Of a stretch of DNA of 64,000 nucleotides, positions 35,952-46,381 are shown in pieces (the stretch's first letter is position 1; every line of letters begins with the position of its first letter). The notes under the pieces are model-generated. The model made no database searches. It was not told the origin of the DNA and saw only the letters and a list, made by a program, of their open reading frames with translations. Both the position numbers and the translations under genes were made by a program. Origin of the DNA: Dyella sp. BiH032 (GTDB taxonomy: Bacteria > Pseudomonadota > Gammaproteobacteria > Xanthomonadales > Rhodanobacteraceae); contig NZ_CP134867.1 of NCBI RefSeq assembly GCF_031954525.1, forward strand, positions 744,001 through 808,000. The letters run 5' to 3'.

Positions 35952-35987
35952 GTTACTTTCTCTTTGCTGGCCCAAAGAGAAAGTAAC
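35952..35987. repeat. Hairpin, 15-bp perfect stem (GTTACTT family)
   Basis: GTTACTTTCTCTTTG (35952-35966) and CAAAGAGAAAGTAAC (35973-35987) pair perfectly around CTGGCC. Compared with 1047-1080, both arms change together, which supports conserved structure. Confidence 0.75.
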
Positions 35988-36176
35988 CAAAGAGAAATGG
36001 CCTCAAGTCAAAAGCTCGCGGCGGGGGATGGCAGAGCACGGTGTGTTTTCTTACTTTGCTGGACCGCGCGACTCGAAGGGACACTGAGGTGCGTGACGGG
36101 GACGTCGAGGCGCCGAAGCGAAGAGGACGGAGAGCGGTGCGTCGGCTCGTAGTGTTCTGGCGATAGCACGGCACTT

Positions 36177-36225
36177 CTCCCTCTCCCCTCCGGGGAGAGG
36201 GCGGGGTGAGGGGACCTACGGAGCG
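36177..36225. repeat. REP-like palindrome with CCTACGGAGCG tail
   Basis: CTCTCCCCTCCGGGGAGAG is followed by GGCGGGGTGAGGGG and then CCTACGGAGCG. This tail also occurs at 41758, 41827 and 46219. Confidence 0.7.
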
Positions 36226-36362
36226 GGGATTTTGTTCGTTCCTCATGCCTATTGTTCGTTGCTCAGAGAGCTCAGCTTCTGCCACGCCTTCGCACTTCCT
36301 CTCGCAGCAAGCCGCGCGTACATATTTTTGCTTCGACTTTTAAAGCCACTTCGGCTCTAGCG

Positions 36363-36847
36363 ACGTTCCCGCGAGCACCCGCCCCTCATCCCGCCTTCTC
36401 CCCGGAGGGGAGAAGGAGAAGTGCGGTACCGCGGCAAGCAGCCAACGACCAAGCAAGAGCGAGCGAAGCGACGCTCCGTATCGCTCTTGATCTCCTGGGT
36501 TCCCTTCGCGGCGGTGAGGGCTGGACGATCAGGCCGCCGCAGGCGGGCGGGGACAGGACGTCTCCGCCTTTTCGATCAGGGCAGGGATGCCCTGTCGAAA
36601 AGCCCGGCCAGCCCTCAACGCACCCGGAGCAGCATAGGCTGTGGAGGGCGCCGCGCAGGGGGCCCTCTCTTTTTGGTTACTTCTTCTCGAGGTCCCCCTT
36701 GAGGGGATTGGGCAAGCAAAGAAGAAGTAACTCGCTCTCCGGCAGGAGAGCGAAACCCTCGCCCCGCGAGGGGCGAGACACCACTGGCGACCACGTCGCG
36801 ACATTCGAGCGATATCGCCCCTGGGTTCCGGCCTGCGCCGGAATGAC
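36363..36847 (-). repeat. Long composite repeat, copy B (inverted)
   Basis: This copy matches copy A (886-1389) in reverse orientation over about 480 bp, with high identity across 36363-36600. It lacks about 50 bp of copy A near its outer end and carries an extra ~22-nt hairpin (core CCCCTTGAGGGG) inside the GTTACTT hairpin at 36676-36731. Confidence 0.8.
36676..36731. repeat. GTTACTT-family hairpin with nested insertion
   Basis: Arms GTTACTTCTTCT (36676-36687) and AGAAGAAGTAAC (36720-36731) enclose an enlarged loop that itself contains CCCCTTGAGGGG. Relative to 1047-1080 this is an insertion of about 22 nt. Confidence 0.7.
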
Positions 36848-36955
36848 AAAGATGAGAGCGGGGCAACCACATAGCCTCTCTGCGCCATCGCGTCGCCCAC
36901 CTACGTGGAAATCACGGAGGCAAAGGAAATCGCCCCGTTCGGCAGCGCAAAGAAC

Positions 36956-36970
36956 CCGCCCACCAGGCGG
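36956..36970 (-). terminator. Weak terminator-like hairpin after glk
   Basis: CCGCC and GGCGG pair around 5 nt, lying just after the glk stop with a T-rich run (TTTTTTCTTT on the minus strand) before the stem rather than after it. The terminator function is doubtful. Confidence 0.3.
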
Positions 36971-36980
36971 AAAGAAAAAA

Positions 36981-38000
36981 TCAGCCCGCCGGCGGCACCA
37001 ACGGCCGCCCACTCTCCAACACCGCAAACGCCGCCGCGCCCAGCAACCCCGTCTCCGGGTGTGTCATCGCAATGGTCGGCACCTGCTCCATCGTCTCCTT
37101 GAAGCGACCCTTCGCCTCGAAACGCTCGCGGAAACCACCGTGCTGCAGCCAAGGCAGCAGGATCGGCAGCACGCCGCCGGTGAGGAACACGCCGTCCCAG
37201 CCGCCCAGGCTCAGCACCAGGTCGCCCGCCACGCTGCCGAAGATGCCGGCCAGCGTTTCCACCGTGCGTACGCACAGCGGGTCGGCGTTCGCGTTCGCGC
37301 GGTTGGTGATGTCCTCGGGGGTGTATTCCTCGGCCTTGAGGCCTTCGATGTCGGCCAGGGCGAGATAGAGATTCACCAGGCCGTTGCCGCAGATCATGCG
37401 CTCGTTGGAGACGCGGCCGAAGCGCGCATTGAGGCGATGCAGGATCTCGACGTCCTCGGCCGTATGCGCGGCGAAGCCGGCGTGGCCGCCCTCGGTCTCC
37501 AGCACCGTCCAGCGGCCGTCGCGCAGCAGCAAACCGGCGACGCCCAGGCCGGTGCCGGGGCCCACCACCACGAAGGTCTGCGCGTGGTGCGCGCCGATCT
37601 TCGGCGGACGCGGCTTGCCCACCGGCGTGAGCTGTTCCTGCGCCAGCAGCGGCACGGCCATGCCTTGCGCGGCGAAATCGTTGATCAGGCGGACCGATTC
37701 GAACTTCAGGTCGGCAGCCAGGCCATGCGCGGAGACCTGCCAGGGATTGTTGGTGACCTTCACCGTCTCGCCGTCCACGATGCGGCCGGCGGCGGCGATC
37801 ACCGCGCGCGACGCCGACAGCCCGCTGTCGGCGAAGTACTGGCGGATGGTGTCGGCCATGGACGGGAAGTCCTTGACCCGGTACCTCCGCACGCTGTCCA
37901 GCAGCAACGGGTTGGGCAGGGCCGGGTCGGCCAGGGCGAAGCGGACATTGGTGCCGCCGAGGTCGGCGAGCAGGGTCTTGGCGCTGGAGGTCGAGCTCAT
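36981..38000 (-). CDS. glk: Glucokinase
   Basis: 339 residues, as for proteobacterial Glk (PF02685). Visible motifs are the N-terminal phosphate loop LLADLGGTNVRFALAD, the sugar/base Asp region LINDFAAQG, VGPGTGLGVAGLL and ETEGGHAGF. It phosphorylates glucose to glucose-6-phosphate with ATP. The start is 44 bp after the beta-glucosidase stop on the same strand, so glucose released by that enzyme can be phosphorylated by the product of the same operon. Confidence 0.93.
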   Translation of the reverse strand: MSSTSSAKTLLADLGGTNVRFALADPALPNPLLLDSVRRYRVKDFPSMADTIRQYFADSGLSASRAVIAAAGRIVDGETVKVTNNPWQVSAHGLAADLKFESVRLINDFAAQGMAVPLLAQEQLTPVGKPRPPKIGAHHAQTFVVVGPGTGLGVAGLLLRDGRWTVLETEGGHAGFAAHTAEDVEILHRLNARFGRVSNERMICGNGLVNLYLALADIEGLKAEEYTPEDITNRANANADPLCVRTVETLAGIFGSVAGDLVLSLGGWDGVFLTGGVLPILLPWLQHGGFRERFEAKGRFKETMEQVPTIAMTHPETGLLGAAAFAVLESGRPLVPPAG

Positions 38001-38044
38001 GAACGGTCCTGGCAACGGGTCACGCAAGCCTGACGGGTGCGGCC

Positions 38045-39397
38045 TCAGTCGTCCAGCACCGCCCCGTTGCTCTCGATGACCTTGGAATAGAGTTTCGCCG
38101 TCGCCTTGGGCGTGCGCTTCTGCGTGGCGAAATCCACATGGTACAGGCCAAAGCGCTTGGAGAAACCCAGGGACCACTCGAGATTGTCCATGAGCGACCA
38201 GGCGTAGTAGCCCCGCACGTTCACGCCGGCGTCGATGGCCTTGCGCACGGCCCTCAGATGCTTGCGCAAGTAGCTGACGCGCAGGGGGTCTTCCAGCATG
38301 TCGCCCTCGGCCACCGGCGGATCGTAGAAGGCGGATCCGTTCTCGGTGATGTACAGCGGGATGTCGCCGTAGCGGTCCTTGAACCAGGTGAGCGTGTCGG
38401 TCAGGCCCTGCTCGAACACTTCCCAGCCGGTCTCGGTGTAGGTCTTGCCGGGCTGGCGCACCGGCGAAGCCTGCAGGGGGTACTGATTCGGATCGTTCTT
38501 CACCACCGCGCGGGTGTAGTAGTTGATGCCGACGAAGTCGACGGTCTGCTTGGTCAACTTGAAATCGTCTTCCGGGAAATCCGGCCACGCATCGCCGAAG
38601 ATGTCCTTCAGCTCGGGCGGGTAGCTGCCGAGAAGGGCCGGGTCGGCGAACTGCTCGTTCATGTAGGCCTGCGCGCGGCGGGTGGCGGCCAGGTCCTCGG
38701 GGCTCTGCGAGTACGGGTACTTCGGCTCGATGTTGAACACCACGCCGATCTCGTGCTTGCCGTGCGCGCGGTAGGCCTGGATGCCGGCGCCGCTGGCACG
38801 CATCAGGTTGTGTGCGGCGATCGGCGCCTCGTACTTGCTGCGGTGGCCCGGGGCCAGCGCGCCGTGCAGGTAGCCGCCGTCGGTGACCACCCACGGCTCG
38901 TTGAGGGTGGCCCAGCGCTGCACGCGGCCGTCCAGCGCCTTGAACATCACTTCGGCGTACTCGGCGAACCAATGTGCGCTGTCGCGGTTGAGCCAGCCGC
39001 CGCGATCGTCCAGCGCCGCGGGCAGGTCCCAGTGGAACAGCGTGGCGTTCGGCGCGATGCCGTTGTCCAGCAGCTCGTCGACCAGGCGCTTGTAGAAATC
39101 CAAGCCCTTCTCGTTCACCCGGCCGGTGCCCTCCGGCAGCACGCGCGCCCAGGCGATGGAGAAGCGGTAGCCCTGCAGGCCCAGCGCCTTCATCAGCTGC
39201 ACGTCGTCCTTGTAGCGGCGGTAGTGGTCGCAGGCCACGTCGCCGGTGTCGCCGCCGACCATCATCCCGGGCGTGTGCGCGAAGCGCTCCCAGATGCTGG
39301 GGCCGGCGCCGTCGGCCAGCGGGGAGCCCTCGATCTGGTAGGCAGAGGTGGCGGCGCCCCACAGGAAGCCTTCGGGAAAGCGGTAGCTACGGGTCAT
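38045..39397 (-). CDS. bglB: GH1 beta-glucosidase
   Basis: 450 residues, standard GH1 size. The acid/base is Glu167 in TLNEP and the nucleophile is Glu352 in YITENG. The N-terminal signature FPEGFLWGAATSAYQIEGS and the C-terminal YYAWSLMDNLEW are present. There is no signal peptide, so it acts in the cytoplasm on imported cellobiose or aryl-glucosides. It is first in an operon with glk. A perfect LacI-type operator lies 34-47 bp upstream of its start. Confidence 0.95.
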   Translation of the reverse strand: MTRSYRFPEGFLWGAATSAYQIEGSPLADGAGPSIWERFAHTPGMMVGGDTGDVACDHYRRYKDDVQLMKALGLQGYRFSIAWARVLPEGTGRVNEKGLDFYKRLVDELLDNGIAPNATLFHWDLPAALDDRGGWLNRDSAHWFAEYAEVMFKALDGRVQRWATLNEPWVVTDGGYLHGALAPGHRSKYEAPIAAHNLMRASGAGIQAYRAHGKHEIGVVFNIEPKYPYSQSPEDLAATRRAQAYMNEQFADPALLGSYPPELKDIFGDAWPDFPEDDFKLTKQTVDFVGINYYTRAVVKNDPNQYPLQASPVRQPGKTYTETGWEVFEQGLTDTLTWFKDRYGDIPLYITENGSAFYDPPVAEGDMLEDPLRVSYLRKHLRAVRKAIDAGVNVRGYYAWSLMDNLEWSLGFSKRFGLYHVDFATQKRTPKATAKLYSKVIESNGAVLDD

Positions 39398-39430
39398 GGA
39401 TGAGATCTCGGATGCCGCATCGCGGCTTGA

Positions 39431-39444
39431 TGTAAACGTTTACA
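39431..39444. promoter_or_regulatory. Palindromic LacI-family operator
   Basis: TGTAAACGTTTACA is a perfect 14-bp palindrome with the CG centre of LacI/CcpA-type operators. It lies between the divergent beta-glucosidase/glk operon and the sugar ABC ATPase gene, so one regulator could control both sides. No LacI gene is present in the window. Confidence 0.75.
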
Positions 39445-39569
39445 TTGGAGAATATCCGAATGTTTCCCGCTTGTGCAGCCCGCCCAGGCGCATTCATGGC
39501 CAGCCCCGGGGCTGGCCGGCATTCCGCCCGTATGGTTCGATCCGCCGGGCCCGAGGAGAGAAGCACTTC

Positions 39570-41742
<2,173 letters not shown>

Positions 41743-41757
41743 GCCTTCCTTTCGCAT

Positions 41758-41804
41758 CCTCTCCCCTGCGGGAGAGGGCGCGGTGAGAGTACCTACGAAG
41801 CGGT
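41758..41804. repeat. REP-like palindrome, copy 1 after hemB
   Basis: CTCTCCCCTGCGGGAGAG followed by GGCGCGGTGAGAGTACC and TACGAAGCGG. It lies 16 bp after the hemB stop and may act in termination. Confidence 0.7.
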
Positions 41805-41826
41805 AAGACAGGAGCCTTTAAAGCGG

Positions 41827-41881
41827 CTCCCTCTCCCCTGCGGGGAGAGGGTTGGGGTGAGGGGGCCTACGAAGCGGTGAG
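41827..41881. repeat. REP-like palindrome, copy 2 after hemB
   Basis: CCCTCTCCCCTGCGGGGAG plus GGTTGGGGTGAGGGGG and CCTACGAAGCGGTGAG, a near repeat of 41758. Sequence at 41924-41950 (GCGAGCACCCGCCC) resembles the end of the long repeat. Confidence 0.7.
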
Positions 41882-41984
41882 ACGGTAGCGTTAAAGTGTG
41901 CCTCACGTCGTAGAGCTTCCTGCGCGAGCACCCGCCCTTCATCCACCGCTGCGGGCACTTTCTCTCCAAAGGCGGAGGAACGCC

Positions 41985-42365
41985 CTAGACGTACTGCGCT
42001 ACGCCATTCCCGAACGACCAGTTCTCTTTCGCCGTCTCCAGCAGATTGATGAGGAGATTCTCCGGCCGCAGTCCCGGCTTCTCCGCCAGCAGCTCGGCCA
42101 CCCGCCGGTAGAACGCTTGTTTCTTCTCGGTCGTGCGCGTGTTGTTGCACGCGATCTGCACGATCACCAGATCGTCGTCGCGTGCGATGCCCAGGTAATT
42201 CGCGTCGTAGTCGAATTCCTCGGCTTCGTGCTGGCTTACCAGGATGAAGCGGTCGTTTTCCGGCACGTCGAAGGCCTCGAGCATGGCGCGGTAGATGCCG
42301 TCGCGCAGTGCGGCGATGTAGGCGGGCGACTTGCCGCGGCGAAGGGCGATGCGGACCAGGGGCAT
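41985..42365 (-). CDS. Tautomerase-family protein
   Basis: 126 residues. The processed N-terminus would be PLVRIALRRGK, giving the catalytic Pro1 of the tautomerase superfamily. A second domain half follows with DLVIVQIACNNTRTTEKKQA. It most likely isomerises an unsaturated keto acid or a related compound; the substrate is unknown. It is the distal gene of a three-gene operon with DUF4865 and a carboxymuconolactone decarboxylase-like gene, controlled by the divergent LysR regulator. Confidence 0.85.
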   Translation of the reverse strand: MPLVRIALRRGKSPAYIAALRDGIYRAMLEAFDVPENDRFILVSQHEAEEFDYDANYLGIARDDDLVIVQIACNNTRTTEKKQAFYRRVAELLAEKPGLRPENLLINLLETAKENWSFGNGVAQYV

Positions 42366-42375
42366 GGGGACATCC

Positions 42376-42966
42376 TCAAGCGGTGGCGGGAACGGAAAGG
42401 GTGTGGCGCGGGAGGGAGACGTGGCCTACCTGATACAGCTGGCGCCCTTCGCGCGCCAGCTCGGGGCGCAGTTCGCCCCACAGGCGCAGGCGCACCAAGG
42501 TCCAGACGGTCGGCTCGAAGGCACTGACGGCGGCGAGTGCGCCGTCGGCGAGGTCGGCGCGCGTGCGCTCCGCTTCGCGCTCGCGCAGTTCGTCCAGGTC
42601 GGCATAGGGCGCGATCGGCGCCACGTCGCACGAGGCGCAAACCGCCTGCGCGGCATCCGGCGAAACGTCGCCCTGCCACACCGACCAGGTGCGTACCTCG
42701 GGCCAGCCGAACGCCTGGGTGACTCCGGCGAAGCCGCTGCTGCCGAGGAAGGCGTTCATGCCCTCGGCGTCGTCCCACAGGTAGAACGGCGCGTACAGGT
42801 TGTGCCGCGTGGGCAGACGGGCCGCGCGGCGGTCGGCGTAGAGGTAGGCCTTGAAGCGCAGGCGCGGGAAATGGTCCAGCAGGTGGCCTTTGTCGGTGAT
42901 GCGACGGCGGATGATCGCCATGTCGTAATCCGCCGGCAGCGTGATGCTGTATTGCATGGCGAGCAT
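42376..42966 (-). CDS. DUF4865 family protein
   Basis: 196 residues from MLAMQYSITLPADYDMAII; an alternative ATG is at 42957. The fold looks like two dimeric alpha-beta barrel halves: SITLPADYDM..HLLDHFPRLRFKAYL, then a second set around WSVWQGDVSP. The family occurs next to tautomerase and carboxymuconolactone decarboxylase-like genes in other proteobacteria, from memory. Function unknown. It is 10 bp before the tautomerase and 2 bp after the upstream gene. Confidence 0.78.
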   Translation of the reverse strand: MLAMQYSITLPADYDMAIIRRRITDKGHLLDHFPRLRFKAYLYADRRAARLPTRHNLYAPFYLWDDAEGMNAFLGSSGFAGVTQAFGWPEVRTWSVWQGDVSPDAAQAVCASCDVAPIAPYADLDELREREAERTRADLADGALAAVSAFEPTVWTLVRLRLWGELRPELAREGRQLYQVGHVSLPRHTLSVPATA

Positions 42967-42968
42967 GG

Positions 42969-43283
42969 TCAGTCCTCCAGCCCGCGCAGCGCCGCCACGG
43001 CCGAGGCCGCGGCGGGCCAGCCCGCATAGAAAGCCAGGTGGGTGATCGACTCGGCCAGTTCGTCGCGGGCCAGGCCGTTGTCGCGCGCGCGGCGCAGATG
43101 GAAGGGGAGCTGCTCCGTGCGGTGCAGCGCGACCAGGGCGGCCACGGTGACCAGGCTGCGTTCGCGCGGTGACAACGCCCCGCGCTGCCAGACATCGCCG
43201 AACAGCACCTCGTCGGTGAGCTGGGCGAGTTTCGGTGCGACGTCGCCGAAGGCGGCACGGCCGGGTGCGATGGGTTCGGGCAT
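42969..43283 (-). CDS. Carboxymuconolactone decarboxylase-like (AhpD/CMD fold) protein
   Basis: 104 residues. The CMD core includes LFGDVWQRGALSPRERSLVT, VAALVALHRTEQLPFHL and ESITHLAFYAGWPAA. It lacks the CxxC pair of AhpD, so it is on the CMD side and not an obvious peroxidase partner. The ATG at 43283 was chosen over 43313 because the latter lies in the operator region. First gene of the operon; stop and next start are 2 bp apart. Confidence 0.85.
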   Translation of the reverse strand: MPEPIAPGRAAFGDVAPKLAQLTDEVLFGDVWQRGALSPRERSLVTVAALVALHRTEQLPFHLRRARDNGLARDELAESITHLAFYAGWPAAASAVAALRGLED

Positions 43284-43330
43284 GGCGGGGCTCCGCGGGT
43301 TGACGCGGACCAACGTAGCGCGACAATGGC

Positions 43331-43378
43331 GTCCCGAAAATCGGGAAATTCAAAACATTCTGTCCACTAAATCGGGAC
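43331..43378. promoter_or_regulatory. Candidate LysR operator region
   Basis: GTCCCGA (43331-43337), TCGGGA (43341-43346) and TCGGGAC (43372-43378) form nested inverted repeats in the 102-bp divergent region. The last lies 7 bp before the LysR start, so autoregulation is likely. Confidence 0.5.
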
Positions 43379-43385
43379 GATCCCC

Positions 43386-44276
43386 ATGCGACGGGTGAAC
43401 TTCGACCTCGACGTGTTGCGCAGTTTCACGCTGGGCGTGGAGCTGGGCAGCTTCGCCAGGGCGGCCGACCGGCTGGGCCGTTCCACGTCGGCAGTGAGCG
43501 CGCAGTTGAAGAAGCTGGAGGAACAGGCCGGCACGGCGATCCTGCGCCGCCAGGGGCGCGGCATGGCGCTCACCGACGCCGGCGAGACCATGCTCGCCTA
43601 TGCGCGCCGCCTGCTCGAACTCAACGACGAGGCCGCCGCGGCGCTGCAGGGGGCGGAGCTGGAAGGCTGGATCCGCCTCGGGCTGCAGGAGGACTTCGGC
43701 GAGGCGGTCCTGTCCGAGGTACTCGGCCGCTTCGCGCGCGCGCATCCCCGGGTGCGCATCGAGGCCCGCATCGCGCGCAACGCAGAGCTGCTGGAGCGCG
43801 TCGCCGGCGGCCGCCTGGACCTCGCGCTGGCCTGGGACGCTGGCACGTCGACACCGCATGCCGAACGCCTCGGCGAGATCCCGATGCGCTGGATCGGCCC
43901 GGCCGCCGGTGAACTCGGCTGGTCGCCGCACGAGGGCGAGCCCCTGCCGCTGGTGTCGCTCGACGCGCCGTGCCTGATGCGCAGCGCAGCGACGGCGGCG
44001 CTGGACCGTGCCGGCATCCCCTGGCGCATCGCTTTCACCAGCGCGAGCCTCGCCGGTATCTGGGCGGCGGTCGCGGCCGGCCTGGGCGTGGCCCTGCGCA
44101 CGGGCGTGGGTTTGCCGGCTTCGGTGCGCGCGCTCGCGCCGGACGAGGCGGGCCTGCCGCGCATGTCGTCGCTCGGCCTGTGCCTGCATCGCGCGGAAGC
44201 GGAGCCGGCGCCGGCCATCGCGCGGCTGGAGACGATCCTGCGCCAGCGCCTGGACGGTCTGTCGGTCTTCGCTTGA
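43386..44276 (+). CDS. LysR-family regulator of the tautomerase operon
   Basis: 296 residues. A winged helix (about 5-65) with LGSFARAADRLGRSTSAVSA and QLKKLEEQAGTAILRRQGRG is followed by an effector-binding domain (about 90-290). Divergent from the CMD/DUF4865/tautomerase operon across 102 bp with inverted repeats. It most likely activates that operon in response to a substrate. Confidence 0.9.
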   Translation: MRRVNFDLDVLRSFTLGVELGSFARAADRLGRSTSAVSAQLKKLEEQAGTAILRRQGRGMALTDAGETMLAYARRLLELNDEAAAALQGAELEGWIRLGLQEDFGEAVLSEVLGRFARAHPRVRIEARIARNAELLERVAGGRLDLALAWDAGTSTPHAERLGEIPMRWIGPAAGELGWSPHEGEPLPLVSLDAPCLMRSAATAALDRAGIPWRIAFTSASLAGIWAAVAAGLGVALRTGVGLPASVRALAPDEAGLPRMSSLGLCLHRAEAEPAPAIARLETILRQRLDGLSVFA

Positions 44277-44374
44277 TCGCCGCGCGCGGCAACACATTTC
44301 CGGTCGTCCGCGCGTTCGCCGTATCGCGCCGCGTGGAATAATCACCGTCACCCCTTCCGTTGCCGGGCGAGCTC

Positions 44375-46207
44375 GTGGAAAGCCATTCCTTCCTCAACAC
44401 CGCGCTGGTGTTCCTGCTGGCGACGGTCATCGCCGTGCCGCTGACCAAGCGTTTCCGCCTCGGCGCGGTACTCGGCTTCCTCATCGCCGGAGTGGTGATC
44501 GGCCCGCAAGTGCTCGGCCTGGTGGGCGACACGGAAGGCGTCTCCACCATTTCCGAGTTCGGCGTGGTGCTGATGCTGTTCGTGATCGGTCTGGAACTGT
44601 CGCCGCAACGCTTGTGGGTGATGCGCCGCGCGGTGTTCGGCGCGGGCCTGCTGCAGGTGACCTCGTGCAGCCTGGTGATCGGCATGGCCTGCTATTACCT
44701 GTTCGGCCTCACTGCGAACGCCTCGGCCATCGTCGGCGCCAGCCTGGCGTTGTCGTCCACCGCGTTCGGCCTGCAGATCCTGGCCGAACGCAAGGAGGCC
44801 GGCTCGGCCTATGGCCGCATCACCTTCGCCGTATTGCTGTTCCAGGACCTGGCCGCCATCCCGCTGATCGCAGCCGTGCCGCTGCTGGCGAGCAGCGCGT
44901 CGCCGCACGGCGTGGACCTGCAGGCCAGCTTGCGCACGGTGGGCGCGATCGTGGTCGTGGTGGTCGGCGGTCGCTATCTGTTGCGCCCGGTCTTCCGTTT
45001 CGTCGCGCGCGCGAACGCGCAAGAAGTCTCCACCGCGACCGCGCTGCTGGTGGTGCTGGGCACGGCATGGCTGATGGAGGAGGTGGGCGTGTCCTCCACG
45101 CTCGGCGCCTTCCTCGCCGGCGTGCTGCTGGCCGATTCGGAATACCGCCACGAACTCGAGTCGCATATCGAGCCGTTCAAGGGCCTGCTGCTGGGCTTGT
45201 TCTTCGTCAGCGTCGGCATGTCGATGGACCTGTCGCTGCTGCTGCACCAGCCGCTGCTGGTGCTCGGCCTCACATTGGCCGTGCTCGCGGTGAAGGCCGG
45301 GCTGCTGTGGCCGCTGGGCCGCATCGTCGGCTCGCTCAACCGCGCGGACACGCTGCGCATGGTGGTGTTGCTGGCCTGCGGCGGCGAATTCGCCTTCGTG
45401 GTGCTCAAGCAGGCCGGCGAGCAGCGCCTCATTACCGACACGCAGCAGGGGCTGATCGTCCTGGCCATCACCCTGTCGATGGCGATGACGCCGCTGGCCG
45501 TGGCGATCGTGGCCAAGGCCATCGACGTGAAGGCCAAGAAGCCCGACCGCGAGTACGACACCATCGAGACCGCGCCGCCGCGCGTGATCATCGCCGGCTT
45601 TGGACGCGTGGGGCAGATCGTCGGCCGCGTGCTGCGCGCGCAGCGCATTCCGTTCGTGGCGCTGGAGTCTTCCGTGGAGCAGATGGACACGCTGCGCCGC
45701 TTCAACAACACCTCGCTGTTCTTCGGCGATCCGGCCCGGCCGGACCTGCTGCGCGCGGCCCAGGCCGACCAGGCCGAGGTGTTCGTGCTCGCCACGGACG
45801 ATCCGGAGGCCAACCTGCGCATCGCGCGGCTGGTGCGCCGGCAGTATCCGCATCTGAAGATCATCGCCCGCGCGCGCAACCGCCAGCACGTGTACCGGCT
45901 GATGGACCTGGGCGTGGAGGAGCCGGTGCGCGAGACGTTCTATTCCAGCCTCAAGATGACCCGCAAGACGCTCGAGGCGCTGGGCCTGTCGAGCGAACTC
46001 GCGACCGACCGCGTGGAACGCTTCCGGCAGCACGACATGAAGCTGCTGAAGGCGCAGTACCTGGTCTACGACGACGAGACGCGGCTGGTGCAGACCTCGA
46101 AGGAAGCGCTCAACGATCTGATGCATCTGTTCGATGCGGACGACGACCCGGTGGCGCGCCAGGAGCGGGAACAGGCGAAGGTCGAGCCGCTGCAGGACCC
46201 GACCTGA
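44375..46207 (+). CDS. Kef-type K+/H+ antiporter
   Basis: 610 residues from the GTG at 44375; a TTG at 44360 was rejected because MESHSFLNTALVFLLATVIA aligns with the KefB/KefC start. About 12-13 membrane segments (1-385) precede a TrkA-N domain (about 400-520) with VIIAGFGRVGQIVGRVL. The proteins are glutathione-adduct-gated K+ efflux systems that acidify the cytoplasm during electrophile stress. No KefF/KefG partner is adjacent, so gating may differ. Assigned as KefB or KefC; I cannot decide which. Confidence 0.9.
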   Translation: MESHSFLNTALVFLLATVIAVPLTKRFRLGAVLGFLIAGVVIGPQVLGLVGDTEGVSTISEFGVVLMLFVIGLELSPQRLWVMRRAVFGAGLLQVTSCSLVIGMACYYLFGLTANASAIVGASLALSSTAFGLQILAERKEAGSAYGRITFAVLLFQDLAAIPLIAAVPLLASSASPHGVDLQASLRTVGAIVVVVVGGRYLLRPVFRFVARANAQEVSTATALLVVLGTAWLMEEVGVSSTLGAFLAGVLLADSEYRHELESHIEPFKGLLLGLFFVSVGMSMDLSLLLHQPLLVLGLTLAVLAVKAGLLWPLGRIVGSLNRADTLRMVVLLACGGEFAFVVLKQAGEQRLITDTQQGLIVLAITLSMAMTPLAVAIVAKAIDVKAKKPDREYDTIETAPPRVIIAGFGRVGQIVGRVLRAQRIPFVALESSVEQMDTLRRFNNTSLFFGDPARPDLLRAAQADQAEVFVLATDDPEANLRIARLVRRQYPHLKIIARARNRQHVYRLMDLGVEEPVRETFYSSLKMTRKTLEALGLSSELATDRVERFRQHDMKLLKAQYLVYDDETRLVQTSKEALNDLMHLFDADDDPVARQEREQAKVEPLQDPT

Positions 46208-46218
46208 TCAGACAAACG

Positions 46219-46267
46219 TCCTCTCCCTCGGGGAGAGGGCCTGCGTGAGGGCGGACCTACGGAGCGC
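46219..46267. repeat. REP-like palindrome between kef and ankyrin genes
   Basis: CCTCTCCCTCGGGGAGAGG followed by GCCTGCGTGAGGGCGGACC and TACGGAGCG. It lies between convergent genes. Confidence 0.65.
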
Positions 46268-46381
46268 GGAAGATCAGCAGGTCGCGATGAGCTGCTGAAT
46301 GACCCTGTCGCCCAAGCCTTTCGAACACGCGAATGACCGGTGTTCGCTTCGGTTCACCCCAGTCAGCCGTTCGTACCGACC

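Larger units (their letters stand above)
35742..36980. other. Gene-free, repeat-rich spacer
   Basis: 1.24 kb without a supported gene. From left to right it holds a 62-bp direct repeat pair, a 15-bp-stem hairpin, a REP-like palindrome at 36177 and the long inverted repeat copy B (36363-36847). Open frames here are repeat read-through and lack family resemblance. Confidence 0.75.

Noticed and set aside
886..36847. Insertion sequence or composite transposon bounded by the long inverted repeats
   Set aside because: No transposase lies in or next to either copy and the enclosed genes are core functions; target-site duplications were not seen.
44360..44374. TTG start for the kef gene
   Set aside because: The next GTG at 44375 gives the N-terminus that aligns with KefB/KefC.
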